NCBI GenBank assembly: GCA_964445745.1
Contig: CAYULU010000022.1
Location: forward strand, 1-29,514
Length of the DNA: 29,514 nt
Reading direction: 5' to 3'
Source of the DNA: UBA1443 sp964445745
GTDB taxonomy: Bacteria > Omnitrophota > Omnitrophia > Omnitrophales > Aquincolibacteriaceae
A program made the position numbers and the translations under genes. Every line of letters begins with the position of its first letter. Positions within the stretch are counted from its first letter, which is position 1. The notes below the pieces were generated by a model. It saw nothing but the letters and a program-made list of their open reading frames with translations, had not been told where the DNA came from and did not search any database. This document shows, one piece after another, positions 8,042 to 15,472 of the stretch.

Positions 8042-9316
8042 TTAAAGGAAAATGGTCTGATGGCGCTGACTGCCGACCGAAACAATCTTGATGGGAGTGC
8101 CGGTCAGTTGTTCAATTCTTTTCAGGTATCGACGCGCATTCAAGGGAAGATCGTTCCACTTTTTACATCCCGTGATGTCCTCATCCCATCCCGGAAGCGT
8201 CTCATAGACAGGTTTCGCCGAAGAAAATTCGTTGATGGCGTGCGGATAATCACGGGTCATCTTGCCGCCCACTTTGTAGGCCGTCGCAATCTTGAGTTCT
8301 TTCATGCCCGAAAGGACATCCAGTTTCATGATCGCCATTTCATCCAGCCCGTTAATCCGCACCGCGTGTCCCGCAATCACAGCATCAAACCACCCGCACC
8401 GTCTCGCGCGGCCGGTCGTGGATCCGAATTCTTCTCCTTTTTTTTGAATGAGCTCCATCAAATCGGGAGGAAACTGCGAGGGAAACGGCCCTTCTCCCAC
8501 ACGCGTCGTATAGGCCTTCACCACACCGATGACCCGGTCAATGAACGTCGGGGGAATCCCGGACCCCGTGATTGCGCCTCCCACCGTGGCATTGGACGAA
8601 GTGACAAAAGGATAAGTCCCGTGATCCACATCAAGCAGGGTCCCTTGGGCCCCTTCAAAAAGGATTTTCTTACGGGCTCGGGACGCGTCGTAAAGATACT
8701 TGGGAGTATCGATAGCAAGCTCCAGTAACCGTCCCCGGATTTTTTGACAATAGGCGAAAGTCTTTGCGAAAGAAATGGGCTGATGTCCGTAAACCTTGGT
8801 CAAAACCGCGTTGCGGTCCTTCACCACATCCGAAAGCCTTTGCCGGAGATAATCCATCGACCGTAAGTCGCAGATCCGGATCCCGACACGCGCCATTTTA
8901 TCCGCATAACAGGGTCCGATCCCCCGTTTGGTCGTGCCGATGGCTTTTCCTTTTTTAAGGCTCGCTTCTCTCAACTGATCCATCAGCCGGTGATAAGGGA
9001 AAATCAGATGGGCCTGATCGGAAATAAAAAGCCGGTTACGGACCTTGATCCCGCCGCGATCCAGCATTTCCATTTCTTCAAAAAGCGATTCCGGATCGAT
9101 CACGACTCCATTCCCGATGACACAAACTTTTTTGGGGTAAAGCACGCCGGAAGGAATAAGATGCAATACAAATTTCCGGCCTTTCACCTTGATGGTGTGA
9201 CCAGCATTCGGCCCGCCCTGGTAGCGAACCACCACGTCGCTTTTTGCGGCAAGGATATCAATGACTTTCCCCTTACCTTCATCGCCCCACTGAGCACCGA
9301 TCAAAATACGATTCAA
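8042..9316 (-). CDS. purA: Adenylosuccinate synthetase, TTG start
   Basis: 424 residues, family length. Converts IMP, aspartate and GTP to adenylosuccinate in AMP synthesis. Seen: GAQWGDEGKGK with the catalytic Asp12 and P-loop, GGPNAGHTI, TTKRGIGPCYADK, FEGAQGTLLDVDHGTYPFVTSSN, and GRARRCGWFD. The C-terminal guanine site appears as SVGSQRHQTI, a mild variant. The start codon is TTG (9314-9316); it is chosen because it gives exactly the conserved N-terminus and has a strong GAGAGAGG six bases upstream. The upstream gap to serA holds a double palindrome, so purA may be transcribed separately or attenuated from the serA transcript. Confidence 0.96.
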   Translation of the reverse strand: MNRILIGAQWGDEGKGKVIDILAAKSDVVVRYQGGPNAGHTIKVKGRKFVLHLIPSGVLYPKKVCVIGNGVVIDPESLFEEMEMLDRGGIKVRNRLFISDQAHLIFPYHRLMDQLREASLKKGKAIGTTKRGIGPCYADKMARVGIRICDLRSMDYLRQRLSDVVKDRNAVLTKVYGHQPISFAKTFAYCQKIRGRLLELAIDTPKYLYDASRARKKILFEGAQGTLLDVDHGTYPFVTSSNATVGGAITGSGIPPTFIDRVIGVVKAYTTRVGEGPFPSQFPPDLMELIQKKGEEFGSTTGRARRCGWFDAVIAGHAVRINGLDEMAIMKLDVLSGMKELKIATAYKVGGKMTRDYPHAINEFSSAKPVYETLPGWDEDITGCKKWNDLPLNARRYLKRIEQLTGTPIKIVSVGSQRHQTIFL

Positions 9317-9345
9317 TTTAAACCTCTCTCTTTTAGACAGAAAAC

Positions 9346-9381
9346 GGGGACAGTCCCCGGATTCACGGAGGGACTGTCCCC
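9346..9381. repeat. REP-like double palindrome, possible terminator of serA
   Basis: GGGGACAGTCCC (9346-9357) and GGGACTGTCCCC (9370-9381) pair perfectly over 12 bp with a 12-nt loop; each arm is also a palindrome by itself around its central base. Read on the minus strand, the hairpin lies eleven bases after the serA stop and is followed by GTTTTCTGT, a weak T-rich tract, so it could end serA transcripts. The string resembles repeat palindromes that are dispersed in several genomes and in some cases go with IS200-like RAYT transposases; no such gene is in the window. Confidence 0.65.
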
Positions 9382-9391
9382 TGATACTCTA

Positions 9392-10987
9392 TTATAGTTT
9401 CACAACCCTCACATCAATCACCGGCTTCGCCTTCTTGATTTGCGCCACAATTTTGGCGGGGACCTCGCTGTCGATATTGATCGCCGTCATCGCAAAAGCC
9501 TTTTTCCCTTTTCCCACACGCCCGAGCGACATTTCGGCAATGTTGACCCCGTTTTTCCCGAGAATCGTTCCGATACTTCCCACCACGCCCGGCAAATCTT
9601 CGTTTCGGACAAAAAGGACCCACCCTTCCGGCACCACATCGATCAGGAAGTCGTTGATCTTGACAATGCGCGGTTCCTTGTTAAAGAGGGTTCCCATAAT
9701 CCGATATTTTTCCTTCCCCTGGACCACCTCAACATCGATGAAATTCGAGAAGTCGATCGTCTCGTTACTCGTCCCTTCGGAAACATTAATCCCACGCTCT
9801 TTGGCAATGTTCGGAGCGTTAACAAAATTCACGGTATCGCCACAAATCGGGGTCAGGATCCCTTTCAGAATGGCCACGGTCAGGGGGGCTGTTTTAAAAC
9901 GGGTAGGATCGCCCCCGTAGCGGACCTCCACTTTTTTGATACTGCCGTCAAAAAGCTGGGGATAAAGCGACCCGATCTTCTCTGCGAGAACAAGCCACGG
10001 TTTCAACCCCTTGAGCGTATCGGGATCCAGATTGGGCATATTCACAGCATTCTTGATCGCCCGGTCATTCAGGGCGTCAATCACCTGGACAGCGACATCC
10101 AGCGCCACATTTTCCTGCGCCTCATCGGTGACAGCGCCCAAATGGGGAGTGCAGATAAACTGGGGAAGCTTCAGGAGCGGATGGTCCGCAGGAGGCGGTT
10201 CGCTCACAAAAACGTCAAACGCGGCCCCGGCGATCTGCCCGCTCTGCAAAGCCTCGGCAAGCGCGGTTTCATCGACGATACCTCCGCGGGCACAATTGAC
10301 GATCCTCATTCCCTTTTTGCAAAGCTTGAACGTCTCCTTGTTGAGAAGGTTCCGGGTCTCGGCCGTCAGCGGCGTGTGAAATGTAAGAAAATCCGAGTTC
10401 TTGAGAAGGGTCGGGACATCCACAAATTCAACCGGCCATTCCTTGACAGCCTCTTTGGAAATAAAGGGATCGAACACCATAATTTTCATATTGAAGGCAG
10501 TCGCACGCTTCGCGACCTCGCGGCCGATCCGGCCAAACCCGACAATCCCGAGGGTCTTTCCGTTCAACTCACTGCCTTTAAACTTATTCCGCTTCCATTC
10601 TCCTTTTTTTACATGCGCATCGGCTTGCGGGAGATTCCGCGCGACCGCCATCAGCATGGAAAAACTCAGCTCCGCTGTCGAGATAGTATTGCCTTCGGGG
10701 GTGTTCATAACGATAATACCGCGCTGGGTCGCCGCCTCAAGATCCACGTTGTCCACGCCGACACCGGCCCGGCCAATCACGCGTAATTTTTTTCCGGCCT
10801 CGATAATTTCTTTCGTCACCTTGGTCGCGCTACGAACAAGGATAGCATCATAATCCCCGATAATCGCCTTCAGTTCTTCGGGTTTCAGACCGACCTTTTC
10901 ATCAACTTTAAGATTTTTCTCCCGGCGAAGTACGTTCATCCCCCCCTGGCCCAGCGAATCGGAAACAAGCACTTTCATCATGGTCAT
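9392..10987 (-). CDS. serA: D-3-phosphoglycerate dehydrogenase (long form with ACT domain)
   Basis: 531 residues, the long bacterial SerA form: substrate and NAD domains, an intervening (ASB) domain, and a C-terminal ACT domain from about residue 455 (DLPGVVGSIGTILGKNGVNIAEM), the usual site of serine feedback. NAD loop GIVGFGRIGREVA (147-159), ARGGIVDE, and the catalytic His in CTPHLGAVT. First step of serine synthesis: 3-phosphoglycerate to 3-phosphohydroxypyruvate. Start ATG 10985-10987 has AGGAG seven bases upstream; ATG codons at the third and fourth positions are alternatives. It is 66 bp behind a class V aminotransferase that probably supplies the next step. Confidence 0.97.
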   Translation of the reverse strand: MTMMKVLVSDSLGQGGMNVLRREKNLKVDEKVGLKPEELKAIIGDYDAILVRSATKVTKEIIEAGKKLRVIGRAGVGVDNVDLEAATQRGIIVMNTPEGNTISTAELSFSMLMAVARNLPQADAHVKKGEWKRNKFKGSELNGKTLGIVGFGRIGREVAKRATAFNMKIMVFDPFISKEAVKEWPVEFVDVPTLLKNSDFLTFHTPLTAETRNLLNKETFKLCKKGMRIVNCARGGIVDETALAEALQSGQIAGAAFDVFVSEPPPADHPLLKLPQFICTPHLGAVTDEAQENVALDVAVQVIDALNDRAIKNAVNMPNLDPDTLKGLKPWLVLAEKIGSLYPQLFDGSIKKVEVRYGGDPTRFKTAPLTVAILKGILTPICGDTVNFVNAPNIAKERGINVSEGTSNETIDFSNFIDVEVVQGKEKYRIMGTLFNKEPRIVKINDFLIDVVPEGWVLFVRNEDLPGVVGSIGTILGKNGVNIAEMSLGRVGKGKKAFAMTAINIDSEVPAKIVAQIKKAKPVIDVRVVKL

Positions 10988-11053
10988 CGTTAAACTCCTA
11001 TGAAGGATTCAAAAAAATTTTCTGACAGAAAAACACCCCTGCCCATGTCCGCA

Positions 11054-12178
11054 TTATTGACAGGAACAACAACAGGAACAGGAACCCGAAGAAGATTTCA
11101 TCTCTTTCAGAGTTTCCGCGAGTACTTTCAGACCCGTCTCGAGCTCCTTGCGCCCGATGGCACCCATATGACAAATACGGACAATTTTTCCCTTCATCTG
11201 CTCACCCTGTCCGCCTGCCACAACAACCCCTTTTTCATCACGCATGATCTTGCAGAGTTTCTCGCCATCCACACCGTCCGGCAAACAAGCGGCCGTCACG
11301 GTCGAGGACGGAGCTTTCGAGAAAAGCCGAAGCCCCATTTTCTGGAGCGTTTCACGCGTGTATTGCGCGTTCTCGCCGCACCGTTTAAACACCGAGTCGA
11401 TCCCTTCCGCCTCAATCATCTCAAGAGATTTCTGGAGCCCGAGAACAAGGGTCAGCGCGGGGGTCCACGGCGTGTCATTATCCGCCATGGATTTTTCATA
11501 ATGCTTGAGATCATAATAAAATTTCGGAAGCTTGGCCGTTGCCATTCGGGCCTTCGCCTTCGGGCTGACACTCAGGAACGCTAGCCCCGGGGGCAACATC
11601 AACGCCTTCTGGGATCCGCTCACCACCAAATCCACCTTCCACAGGTCGGTCTCAAGGCGGTCAGCGCCAAGTCCCGAAATGGCATCGACGATTAACAAGG
11701 CCTCGGTCCTGGAAACAATGTCCCCGATCGCCTTGATATCACTGAGTACCGCCGTCGAAGTTTCGCAAAGCTGGACACACACGGCCTTGATGTCTTTATC
11801 CTTCGCGAGCATTTCCTCAATCTGCCTGGGGGCCGGCGCTTCCCCGTAAGGGACTTTTAATCCGATCGGATTGAGGCCGAATGCTTTCGCAATCGCAGTA
11901 AACCTCTCGGCAAACTTTCCGTTTTCCACCACAAGAACCTTATCTCCGGCCGAATGAAAATTGACCAACGCAGCCTCCATGGCCAAGGTCCCGGAACCCG
12001 CGAACGTGTAAACGGGATTTTGCGTCAAGAATACTTTTTTCAGGCGCTGGGAAACATCCCCGAAAATCTTGCGGTACTTGGGCGTGCGATGATGGAAAAT
12101 GGGCTCCGCCATCAGCTGTCGTATGGATTCGGGAACCGGGGTGGGGCCTGGGGTCAAAAGGATGGCTGGCTGGATCAT
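11054..12178 (-). CDS. Class V aminotransferase, probable serine-pathway transaminase, with Cys-rich tail
   Basis: 374 residues, PLP fold type I, alanine-glyoxylate/serine-pyruvate aminotransferase family. Seen: LLTPGPTPVPESI, HHRTPKYRKIF, GSGTLAMEAAL, the PLP Asp in VDAISGLGADRL and the Schiff-base lysine K191 in SGSQKALMLPPG. Such enzymes next to serA are thought to transaminate phosphohydroxypyruvate in organisms without a classical SerC; here that role is inferred from position only, and no serC or serB is in the window. The last 13 residues (SSSGSCSCCCSCQ) hold five cysteines and are not part of the normal fold. The ATG overlaps the clpP stop as TAATG (12176-12180), so expression is coupled to clpP. 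Confidence 0.88.
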   Translation of the reverse strand: MIQPAILLTPGPTPVPESIRQLMAEPIFHHRTPKYRKIFGDVSQRLKKVFLTQNPVYTFAGSGTLAMEAALVNFHSAGDKVLVVENGKFAERFTAIAKAFGLNPIGLKVPYGEAPAPRQIEEMLAKDKDIKAVCVQLCETSTAVLSDIKAIGDIVSRTEALLIVDAISGLGADRLETDLWKVDLVVSGSQKALMLPPGLAFLSVSPKAKARMATAKLPKFYYDLKHYEKSMADNDTPWTPALTLVLGLQKSLEMIEAEGIDSVFKRCGENAQYTRETLQKMGLRLFSKAPSSTVTAACLPDGVDGEKLCKIMRDEKGVVVAGGQGEQMKGKIVRICHMGAIGRKELETGLKVLAETLKEMKSSSGSCSCCCSCQ

Positions 12179-12774
12179 TATTTTATCTCCGTTTTTGAAG
12201 TGACTACCTGGTCAACAATTCCGTAACTCCTGGCCTCTTCGGCTGACATAAAATAATCACGGTCGGTGTCTTTTTCAATCTGTTCCTTGGACTTGTCCGT
12301 GTGATGGGCCAAAAGCCGGTTGAGTTGCTCTTTGAGTTTTAAAATTTCGGTCGCCTGGATGTGAATGTCGGACGCTGTCCCCTGTGCGCCTCCCCAGGGT
12401 TGATGAATCATCACCCGAGCGTTCGGCAGTACATAACGTTTCCCTTTCGTCCCGGCCGCAAGCAAAAAGGCTCCCATGCTGGCCGCCTGCCCGATACAGT
12501 ACGTGGCAACATCACATTTAACAAACTGCATGGTGTCATAAATGGCCAGTCCCGCGGTCACCGATCCACCGGGCGAGTTGATATACATATTGATGTCTTT
12601 GGAGGGATCTTCCATATTCAGGAAAAGGATCTGCGCAATGATCATATTGGCAATCAAGTCATCGATCGGCGTTCCCACAAAAACAATCCGGTCCTTGAGA
12701 AGCCGGGAGTAGATGTCATAGGCCCGTTCGCCTCTCCCCGTCGTTTCAATCACCATCGGAACTAGATAACTCAT
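12178..12774 (-). CDS. clpP: ATP-dependent Clp protease proteolytic subunit
   Basis: 198 residues from ATG 12772-12774, chosen over the TTG two codons upstream because GGAGG lies six bases before it. Serine peptidase of family S14; forms the double-heptamer barrel that works with an AAA+ unfoldase. Catalytic triad: S99 in GQAASMGAF, H124 in MIHQPWGG, D173 in TDRDYFMS; also SPGGSVTAG. Length and N-terminus (LVPMVIETTGRGERAYDIYSRLL) are canonical, including the unprocessed axial loop. It follows tig, the usual tig-clpP order, but clpX does not follow; instead the stop codon overlaps the start of the class V aminotransferase. Confidence 0.97.
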   Translation of the reverse strand: MSYLVPMVIETTGRGERAYDIYSRLLKDRIVFVGTPIDDLIANMIIAQILFLNMEDPSKDINMYINSPGGSVTAGLAIYDTMQFVKCDVATYCIGQAASMGAFLLAAGTKGKRYVLPNARVMIHQPWGGAQGTASDIHIQATEILKLKEQLNRLLAHHTDKSKEQIEKDTDRDYFMSAEEARSYGIVDQVVTSKTEIK

Positions 12775-12788
12775 TTTCAACCTCCGCT

Positions 12789-12859
12789 CTTAGCGACGAG
12801 CTCATAACGTCTGCCGCAACCCTCTCGCGCGGGCCAAACGCTATGCGCTAAACGTTAAG
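12789..12859. repeat. Imperfect palindrome between tig and clpP
   Basis: Left arm CTTAGCG..AGCTCATAACGT (12789-12810) pairs imperfectly with the right arm AACGCTATGCGCTAAACGTTAAG (12837-12859); the loop contains CCGC and GCGG that can extend the stem. The right arm includes the tig stop codon (12855-12857), and the left arm ends four bases from the clpP Shine-Dalgarno. It has no T-tract, so it may modulate tig-clpP readthrough or be a relic of the same AGCG/TAACG-rich family seen at 23873-23903 and 24649-24715. Confidence 0.5.
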
Positions 12860-14195
12860 ATTGTTTAGCATTAGCCTTGATAAATTCGATTACTTTTTCG
12901 TTTCGGATCTGATCCCGCAGGGATTCCAGGGCTTCCTTGTGCTCCTGATAATATTTCTCGATAACTTCCACCGGCTGGCGATAACGGGCCGAAAGATCCG
13001 TGTATTTTTTCTTTAGATCCGGTTCTTCAACCTTGATTTGCCGGTTCTCAGCAATCTCATCCAGCAAGAAAGCCAGATGGATTTGTCGTTTAGCTTCGGC
13101 TTCAAATTCCTTCTGGATCTTCTCTTTTTCCTGATCAAAAAGCTCTTCCGTTCCCCCCTGGGAAACAAAGCGCTGTTTCGACTGGTCGATCAAATGCCCG
13201 GTCCGCCGGGCCAACAATCCCTGGGGAATATCCAGTTTGTTATGCTTCAGAAGCTCGTCAAAAAGAGCCTTCTCAAAAGCCGCGTTCGTTTCGTCTTCCT
13301 TGCGTTTGATAAGATCCTGCTTCATTTTTTCCCGAAGGTCCGCAAGATCCTTGTAGTCCCCGGCCTGTTTGGCCAGATCTTCATCGACCGCGGGGAGTAT
13401 TTTTTCTTTGACTTCTTTGACAGTCATTCTGAAAGTCGCGGGCTTGCCGGCCATATTCTTGTTCTGCATGCTTTCAGGCATCGTCAGCTGAACATCTTTG
13501 GTATCCCCCGCTTTTACGCCAACCAGCTGAGCGGAAAATCCCTTAAGGTACTCGCTTTCCTTGAGCTCGATCCAGTCGTCTTTACGCTTTTCGAACTCCT
13601 TGTTTTCGATGACGCAAACATAGTCGGCGATTACAAAATCCCCCATGGCCGCCGGCCGCTCAACCGCCTTGTACTGGCAATGGATTTCCCGAAGGTTTTC
13701 GATCGATTTTTCTACTTCCTCCGGTTTCACGTCCGCTTTTTCCCGCTTCGCGCTAAGCCCCTCGACTTTGGACAACTTTACTTTAGGACGAATTTCAATA
13801 TGGGCCTTAAAACTCAGCTTTTCTTTTGAAAACTGAATGTCATGAAGCTCGGGCGTCGCCAGCGGATTCAGCCCTTTTTCTCGAATAGCATAGGGCAGGG
13901 ATTCCGAGAGTAGATGTTCCAGCACTGCGTCGGAGGCATTTTTTTCATAATGCATTTCAATCACGTCCCGCGGTACTTTTCCAGGCCTGAAACCGGGCAC
14001 CTTGGCTTTGGGCGCAATGGCAGTGTAATAATTCTCGTATTCATCAAGAATTTTGTCTTTACCGACCTCAATAGTAAGAATTTTTTCGCAAACCTTGCCG
14101 TCCTGGAGTTTCACCTTAAAGGGAACGGTCGTAGCAACACCGCCCTGGGGATCATCCTGAGGATCTGCCTCTTTTTTCTTTTTAAAAAAATCCAT
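12855..14195 (-). CDS. tig: Trigger factor (ribosome-associated chaperone/PPIase)
   Basis: 446 residues from ATG 14193-14195, with GTGGTG as a possible Shine-Dalgarno; two GTG codons at 14202-14207 are alternative starts. Ribosome-binding domain with GFRPGKVP at 68-75, FKBP-type PPIase domain at about 165-270 (GDFVIADYVC ... LVGVKAGDTKDV), and a long charged helical C-terminal chaperone domain. Binds near the ribosomal exit tunnel and shields nascent chains. Relative to E. coli the signature sits about 25 residues later because of a lysine/aspartate-rich N-terminal extension (MDFFKKKKEADPQDDPQGG). First gene after tRNA-Gly; clpP follows 80 bp later. Confidence 0.95.
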   Translation of the reverse strand: MDFFKKKKEADPQDDPQGGVATTVPFKVKLQDGKVCEKILTIEVGKDKILDEYENYYTAIAPKAKVPGFRPGKVPRDVIEMHYEKNASDAVLEHLLSESLPYAIREKGLNPLATPELHDIQFSKEKLSFKAHIEIRPKVKLSKVEGLSAKREKADVKPEEVEKSIENLREIHCQYKAVERPAAMGDFVIADYVCVIENKEFEKRKDDWIELKESEYLKGFSAQLVGVKAGDTKDVQLTMPESMQNKNMAGKPATFRMTVKEVKEKILPAVDEDLAKQAGDYKDLADLREKMKQDLIKRKEDETNAAFEKALFDELLKHNKLDIPQGLLARRTGHLIDQSKQRFVSQGGTEELFDQEKEKIQKEFEAEAKRQIHLAFLLDEIAENRQIKVEEPDLKKKYTDLSARYRQPVEVIEKYYQEHKEALESLRDQIRNEKVIEFIKANAKQS

Positions 14196-14226
14196 CCGAA
14201 ACACCACTTTCTTTTATAGGTTAATG

Positions 14227-14245
14227 GCTCAGCCTTTGACTGAGC
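14227..14245. repeat. Hairpin in the tig leader
   Basis: GCTCAG (14227-14232) pairs with CTGAGC (14240-14245) across a 7-nt loop, a perfect 6-bp stem between tRNA-Gly and tig. No T-tract follows on the minus strand. It is the third hairpin of the tRNA-Gly to tig spacer. Confidence 0.45.
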
Positions 14246-14273
14246 AAAGCAAAATGGCACGTATCATCCGCTG

Positions 14274-14480
14274 TCATTTTTGCCAAATCTTTTCGGGGTA
14301 AAATAAACCCGACAGACCTTCTGGCTTTGCATGATCAAATCTTGAAGAGAGGAAATCGCAAATTAAATCCATCCCGCTACCAAAAAAAATTGGCCCGCTA
14401 TCATTTTTGCCAAATCTTTTCAGGGCAAAAATGCCCCAGCCGGACTCTTTGGATTTGCATTATCAAATCCAAAGAGAGCG
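14274..14480. repeat. Two imperfect 80-bp direct repeats between tRNA-Gly and tig
   Basis: Copy A (14274-14352) and copy B (14401-14480) both begin TCATTTTTGCCAAATCTTTTC and keep the order GGGC/A-rich stem, CTT..GG.TTTGCAT.ATCAAATC, then GAGAG. Each contains a hairpin at its right end: A at 14318-14347 (imperfect, 9-10 of 12 pairs), B at 14445-14476 (perfect 13 bp). Each also has a small GGG/CCC hairpin with an A/T loop in the middle. Arms have changed between copies while pairing partly survives, so RNA structure may matter. The 265-bp gap from tRNA to tig has no open frame of its own. Confidence 0.65.
14445..14476 (-). other. Perfect 13-bp hairpin abutting the 3' end of tRNA-Gly
   Basis: CTCTTTGGATTTG and CAAATCCAAAGAG flank a 6-base loop; the stem begins one base after the last acceptor-stem base, i.e. 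right after the discriminator. There is no T-tract behind it (TCCGGC follows), so a 3' processing or stabilising element is as plausible as a terminator. Confidence 0.6.
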
Positions 14481-14547
14481 AGTGGAGGGAATCGAACCCT
14501 CGTAGCTGCCTTGGCAAGGCAGTGCATTACCACTATGCTACACTCGC
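14477..14547 (-). tRNA. tRNA-Gly (anticodon GCC)
   Basis: Complete cloverleaf on the minus strand: acceptor GCGAGTG pairing with CACTCGC, D arm GCAT-AGTGGTA-ATGC, anticodon arm CTGCC-TTGCCAA-GGCAG with anticodon GCC, variable loop CTAC, T arm GAGGG-TTCGATT-CCCTC. The discriminator is T and no CCA is encoded, so CCA must be added by nucleotidyltransferase. It reads glycine GGC/GGT codons. A consensus promoter lies 45-73 bp upstream (14592-14620). A perfect hairpin abuts the 3' end. Confidence 0.95.
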
Positions 14548-14591
14548 GTTTAAGTCAGATTTCCTGAGGTCAAGCCGTTTGGAAGTTGTGT

Positions 14592-14620
14592 ATTCTATGG
14601 TAGAGAGCAGGGTTTGTCAA
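14592..14620 (-). promoter_or_regulatory. Sigma70-type promoter of tRNA-Gly
   Basis: On the minus strand TTGACA (14615-14620, perfect -35) is followed after 17 bp by TAGAAT (14592-14597, 5 of 6 to TATAAT). Predicted start near 14585 gives a leader of about 38 nt before the tRNA. It lies just after the truA stop, so tRNA-Gly, and by readthrough tig-clpP, can be transcribed independently of the upstream genes. Confidence 0.75.
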
Positions 14621-14649
14621 ACCCGTGAAAACGCTCAAGTTCTTTAAGT

Positions 14650-15411
14650 TCAATAGGTTACTTTGAGCAGGGTCAATCCTTTGGCGGGTGCAGTATTGCC
14701 GGAAAATCGGCGCGATTTCGCCCGGAGAATTTTTGGCATATCTTCGGGGCGCCGCTTTCCCCTTCCGACTTCAAGAAGGGTCCCGACGATGTTGCGGACC
14801 ATGTGATAGAGGAAGCCATCCGCCTCGACTTGAAAAATCAGAAGATCCCCTTTTTTCTGAATGCTTATTTTTTTCACCGTCCGGATCCGGCTGACTTTTT
14901 TCTTCCCGGGGCCCCGGGAGAGCGCCGACTCGGATGTGAACGAGCTGAAATCGTGACGGCCGACCAGACACCGCGCGGCTTTTCGCATCTCCGACAAATT
15001 CAGGCGGAACGGAACGTGAAAAACGCGAGCGTCCAGGAGAGGCGAACGGAAGGGGGCATTCCAGACCCGATATTCGTAAATCTTGGACTTCGCGTTGTAG
15101 CGGGAATGGAAATCAGGCGAAACCTCTTCGACTGACTTCACCACAATGTGCGGCGGGAGATGGGCATTAAGCCCTTTACGGATCGATCCCGGGTCCCGGT
15201 CACTGGTCGTCCTGAAATTAACCACCTGATCTTCCGCGTGAGTCCCTGTGTCCGTCCGTCCGCTCGCGGCAGAAATTTTCATCGGCTGGTTAAAAAACTT
15301 AGACAGGGCATGCTCGAGGGCTTGCTGAATCGTCGACTTTCCGGGTTGCTTCTGGAACCCAAAAAACGGAGCGCCGTCATACTCGAGGACCAGCTTGATA
15401 TTACGTACCAT
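14650..15411 (-). CDS. truA: tRNA pseudouridine(38-40) synthase A
   Basis: 253 residues from ATG 15409-15411, with AGGTG eight bases upstream; an upstream start at 15444 adds 11 residues without family support. TruA isomerises U38-U40 in the anticodon arm. Seen: LVLEYDGAPFFGFQKQP, catalytic Asp54 in SGRTDTGTHAEDQVVNF, RYNAKSKIYEYRVWN, GRHDFSSF, and the C-terminal FLYHMVRNIVGTLLEVGRG. The family's usual AGRTDAGVHA is slightly altered to SGRTDTGTHA, but the Asp is intact. It follows asd by 61 bp and precedes the tRNA-Gly promoter. Confidence 0.96.
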   Translation of the reverse strand: MVRNIKLVLEYDGAPFFGFQKQPGKSTIQQALEHALSKFFNQPMKISAASGRTDTGTHAEDQVVNFRTTSDRDPGSIRKGLNAHLPPHIVVKSVEEVSPDFHSRYNAKSKIYEYRVWNAPFRSPLLDARVFHVPFRLNLSEMRKAARCLVGRHDFSSFTSESALSRGPGKKKVSRIRTVKKISIQKKGDLLIFQVEADGFLYHMVRNIVGTLLEVGRGKRRPEDMPKILRAKSRRFSGNTAPAKGLTLLKVTY

Positions 15412-15472
15412 AAATGAGACACCTGCCACACGGCACAAAACCACACACCCCTTCGCCTTTGTGGCTTGCGGC

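Noticed and set aside
9440..10786. 448-codon open frame on the plus strand
   Set aside because: Entirely antisense to serA, which has all catalytic and ACT motifs; no start signal and no domain.
11015..11035. TTTTCTGACAGAAAA palindrome followed by T's on the minus strand between the aminotransferase and serA
   Set aside because: The stem is AT-rich with essentially no loop, so it is too weak for an intrinsic terminator.
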